Below, one piece after another: positions 59,950 through 60,243 of a stretch of DNA of 60,243 nucleotides (position 1 is the stretch's first letter; every line of letters starts with the position of its first letter). The notes under the pieces are model-generated. The model made no database searches, was not told the DNA's origin, and worked only from the letters and a program-made list of their open reading frames with translations. Both the position numbers and the translations under genes were made by a program. This DNA comes from Bacillaceae bacterium Marseille-Q3522 (GTDB lineage Bacteria; Bacillota; Bacilli; Bacillales; Cytobacillaceae): the NCBI GenBank assembly GCA_017898095.1, contig JAGKQJ010000005.1:1-60243 (forward strand), given 5' to 3'.

Positions 59950-60243
59950 TCAATCTTTTTCTATTTTATGGATAATGAATGGATAATCATGATATGTTGC
60001 TAATTTTGTCACTTTTATTTTATTATAAACTGGAAGTTATTTTCTCATAACTAATATTGTGCACATCGAAGCATTTTGAAAATTGTCATCCTAATGAAAA
60101 TATTTGGGCAAATAAAGTTTATATGGTATGTCAAAATTAATGGATGTATTCCTTACCTCATGTCAAATTTTATCTAACGGAGTCGATAATGCTGCAAAAA
60201 ATGTAGACTCTCGACATTTATGTTCACACGCGAAATGTAGGTC
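59950..60243. other. Right end of window, no gene seen
   Basis: AT-rich sequence upstream of tetR. I see no reading frame with a ribosome site, repeat copy or clear promoter in it. Confidence 0.5.

Overview
The window is a chromosomal segment of a low-GC, endospore-forming member of the Bacillaceae. Three things point there: a SpoVID/YsxE spore-coat pair, the Bacillus-type gene order tig-clpX-lonB-lonA-ysxC-hemAXCDBL-spoVID-ysxE-valS-folC, and the ilvBHC-leuABCD order with T-box control. AGGAGG-like ribosome sites and frequent TTG/GTG starts fit as well. I cannot name the species. No rRNA, tRNA, CRISPR array, complete insertion sequence or replication origin was seen.

Layout. 1-2.2 kb (+): three type IV pilin-like genes, the first cut by the window edge, the last a PilX-like protein with an Asn-Asn repeat domain. 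2.4-26.5 kb (-): folC, valS (with a valine T-box leader), ysxE, spoVID, the six-gene heme operon hemA-X-C-D-B-L, engB, lonA, lonB, clpX, tig and the TPR protein ysoA. 27.0-35.6 kb (-): leuDCBA and ilvCHB as one branched-chain amino acid operon, with a leucine T-box, a candidate CodY box and a near-perfect cre site. 36.1-38.1 kb (-): a CxC-motif permease and a COG0523 metallochaperone GTPase behind a Zur-box-like palindrome. 38.2-44.0 kb (-): an ABC exporter pair (FtsX type) with its two-component system and an acyl-CoA thioesterase. 44.2-54.5 kb: a cluster that resembles a flavin-based extracellular electron transfer (EET) locus. It has a polyprenyl synthase, an EetB-like Gx transporter and a type II NADH dehydrogenase fused to a DoxX-like membrane domain (-), then divergently an ApbE lipoprotein, a UbiA prenyltransferase and EcfA1/EcfA2/EcfT (+). 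54.8-59.8 kb (-): a TetR regulator with its operator, followed by a 1411-residue double-activase protein of the 2-hydroxyacyl-CoA dehydratase activator family.

How the parts work together. In the EET-like cluster, the prenyl synthase and UbiA protein could make a dedicated demethylmenaquinone-type carrier. The NDH-2/DoxX protein would reduce it, the ECF energizing module would move flavin, and ApbE would attach FMN to an external acceptor. The usual flavinylated lipoprotein (PplA), EetA and an S component (RibU) are not in the window, so the final acceptor is unexplained.

The other unusual trait is the density of short interspersed repeats between operons. R1 is a structured element of about 270 nt with three full and at least four short copies; one copy has a hairpin module repeated four times in tandem. 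R2 is a GC-richer double-hairpin repeat. R3 is a TGTTCAAAAAGT-bounded MITE-like element, one copy of which sits between the valS T-box terminator and the valS start codon. R1 ends lie against the stop codons of folC and leuB and provide part of the spoVID terminator.
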